Positions 63,545-64,000 of a stretch of 64,000 nt of DNA are shown piece by piece (the stretch's first letter is position 1; the number at the start of each line of letters is the position of its first letter). The notes below the pieces were generated by a model. It was not told the DNA's origin and made no database searches. It saw only the letters and a program-made list of their open reading frames with translations. Location: the NCBI RefSeq assembly GCF_937903345.1, contig NZ_CALCZQ010000050.1, positions 62,001 to 126,000 of the forward strand, given 5' to 3'. The position numbers and the translations under genes are program-made. Source of the stretch: an uncultured Emticicia sp. (GTDB lineage Bacteria; Bacteroidota; Bacteroidia; Cytophagales; Spirosomataceae).

Positions 63545-64000
63545 TTACAGATTAAATACAAATCCCGCGGAAAGGCCTTCGCTGATTTGTAATTTTTTGA
63601 AGATGTCAGCATCATAAACGCCCAAAAATGTGAGGTTTACATTTAAATATTTGTTTACTTTGGCTGTCGTAATAAGCATTACATTGTGGTCCATTGGCTT
63701 TGTCTTTGGAGCATAAGCAACAAAACCTTGATAACGCCATTTTAGATTAAGGTTTTTGGCAATGTCTTTATCAAATGCCGCAACCACCTGAAAACCCATT
63801 TCGTTTAATACTTTCCCTTTTTCTGTGCCATAAGAACGTTTGATTACTTTTCCATTTACGCTTACATCTTTGGCTGTGTTATCAAAAACTTTGTCATTAC
63901 TCATAAATGTTTGGCGAAGAGCAGCACCTCCAAATTGAACAACAAAGTATTTCGTAGGATTCCATTCAAGACCAACGCCCTCAGAAAGAAAAGCAGGTGC
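63545..64000 (-). CDS. DUF3078-like outer-membrane protein, C-terminal part (runs off the window)
   Basis: The frame is open to the window edge; the first residues visible are APAFLSEGVGLEWNPTKYF, so the ATG at 63904 is internal. About 151 residues are seen, with alternating beta strands and an ending AGFVFNL typical of outer-membrane barrels. FVVQFGGAALRQTF, VLNEMGFQVVAAFDKDIAKNLNLKWRYQGF and LNVNLTFLGVYDADIFKKLQISEGLSAGF fit the DUF3078 family of Bacteroidota. Function unknown. It lies 36 bases upstream of mscL. Confidence 0.7.
   Translation of the reverse strand, partial: APAFLSEGVGLEWNPTKYFVVQFGGAALRQTFMSNDKVFDNTAKDVSVNGKVIKRSYGTEKGKVLNEMGFQVVAAFDKDIAKNLNLKWRYQGFVAYAPKTKPMDHNVMLITTAKVNKYLNVNLTFLGVYDADIFKKLQISEGLSAGFVFNL

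Noticed and set aside
1..64000. CRISPR array, prophage, insertion sequence or replication origin
   Set aside because: I saw no spaced direct repeats, no integrase or transposase and no DnaA-box cluster. The only mobile-looking locus is the restriction island at 39.4-42.4 kb, which lacks its own recombinase.

Overview
The window is a stretch of chromosome from a Bacteroidota bacterium, most likely of the order Cytophagales (family or genus not fixable from here). The evidence is a SusC/SusD pair with a DUF4397 lipoprotein, a type IX secretion (T9SS) C-terminal sorting domain, DUF3467 and DUF3078 proteins, low GC, almost no Shine-Dalgarno sequences, and repeated use of the Bacteroidota promoter form TTTG-N17-20-TAnnTTTG. 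Most genes are housekeeping or cell-envelope genes in short or single-gene units, often separated by long perfect hairpin terminators.

Layout. 1-1.6 kb: start of an acyl carrier protein gene, kdsA (KDO synthesis) and a DUF3467 gene. 1.65-10.8 kb: secreted proteins: a P1/S58 peptidase, a serpin lipoprotein, a broken small lipoprotein, gamma-glutamyltransferase, a ten-Asp-box sortilin-like protein and a DUF1080 hydrolase. 10.9-23.6 kb: CobW GTPase, pyruvate kinase, a leucine-attenuated leuA, a large FAD/Fe-S 2-hydroxyacid dehydrogenase, lpdA, rsmB and glpK. 23.7-29.0 kb: a 1553-residue Ig-like T9SS cargo protein and a Fic protein very like the Neisseria class III enzyme. 29.1-39.4 kb: nadB, a lone rpsJ, pdhA, a CarH-like B12/MerR regulator, lgt, argC and secA. 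39.4-42.4 kb: a small AT-rich island on the minus strand with an HpaII-family endonuclease, an HNH endonuclease and two unknown small genes, closed at its far side by a decayed second copy of the 3' end of secA. 42.4-48.0 kb: SusC/SusD/DUF4397 uptake locus. 48.3-55.8 kb: TPR membrane protein, ribH, a gene fragment, lysC, serS, a TonB-dependent receptor and a MarR-like regulator. 55.9-62.9 kb: division and wall cluster ftsW-murG-(Ate/Bpt-like)-ftsQ-ftsA-ftsZ, without murC at its usual place. The end holds mscL and the 3' part of a DUF3078 gene.

The two best discoveries are regulatory and structural. First, in front of leuA lies what reads as a complete transcription attenuator: a consensus promoter, an 18-codon leader peptide with five consecutive leucine codons, mutually exclusive pause, antiterminator and terminator hairpins, then a LeuA that lacks the C-terminal feedback domain. 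Second, the restriction-type island sits between the intact secA end and a roughly 80% identical fossil of that end, which looks like insertion with target duplication. Its HpaII-family gene has lost an in-frame start through an apparent one-base shift and has no methyltransferase in the window.
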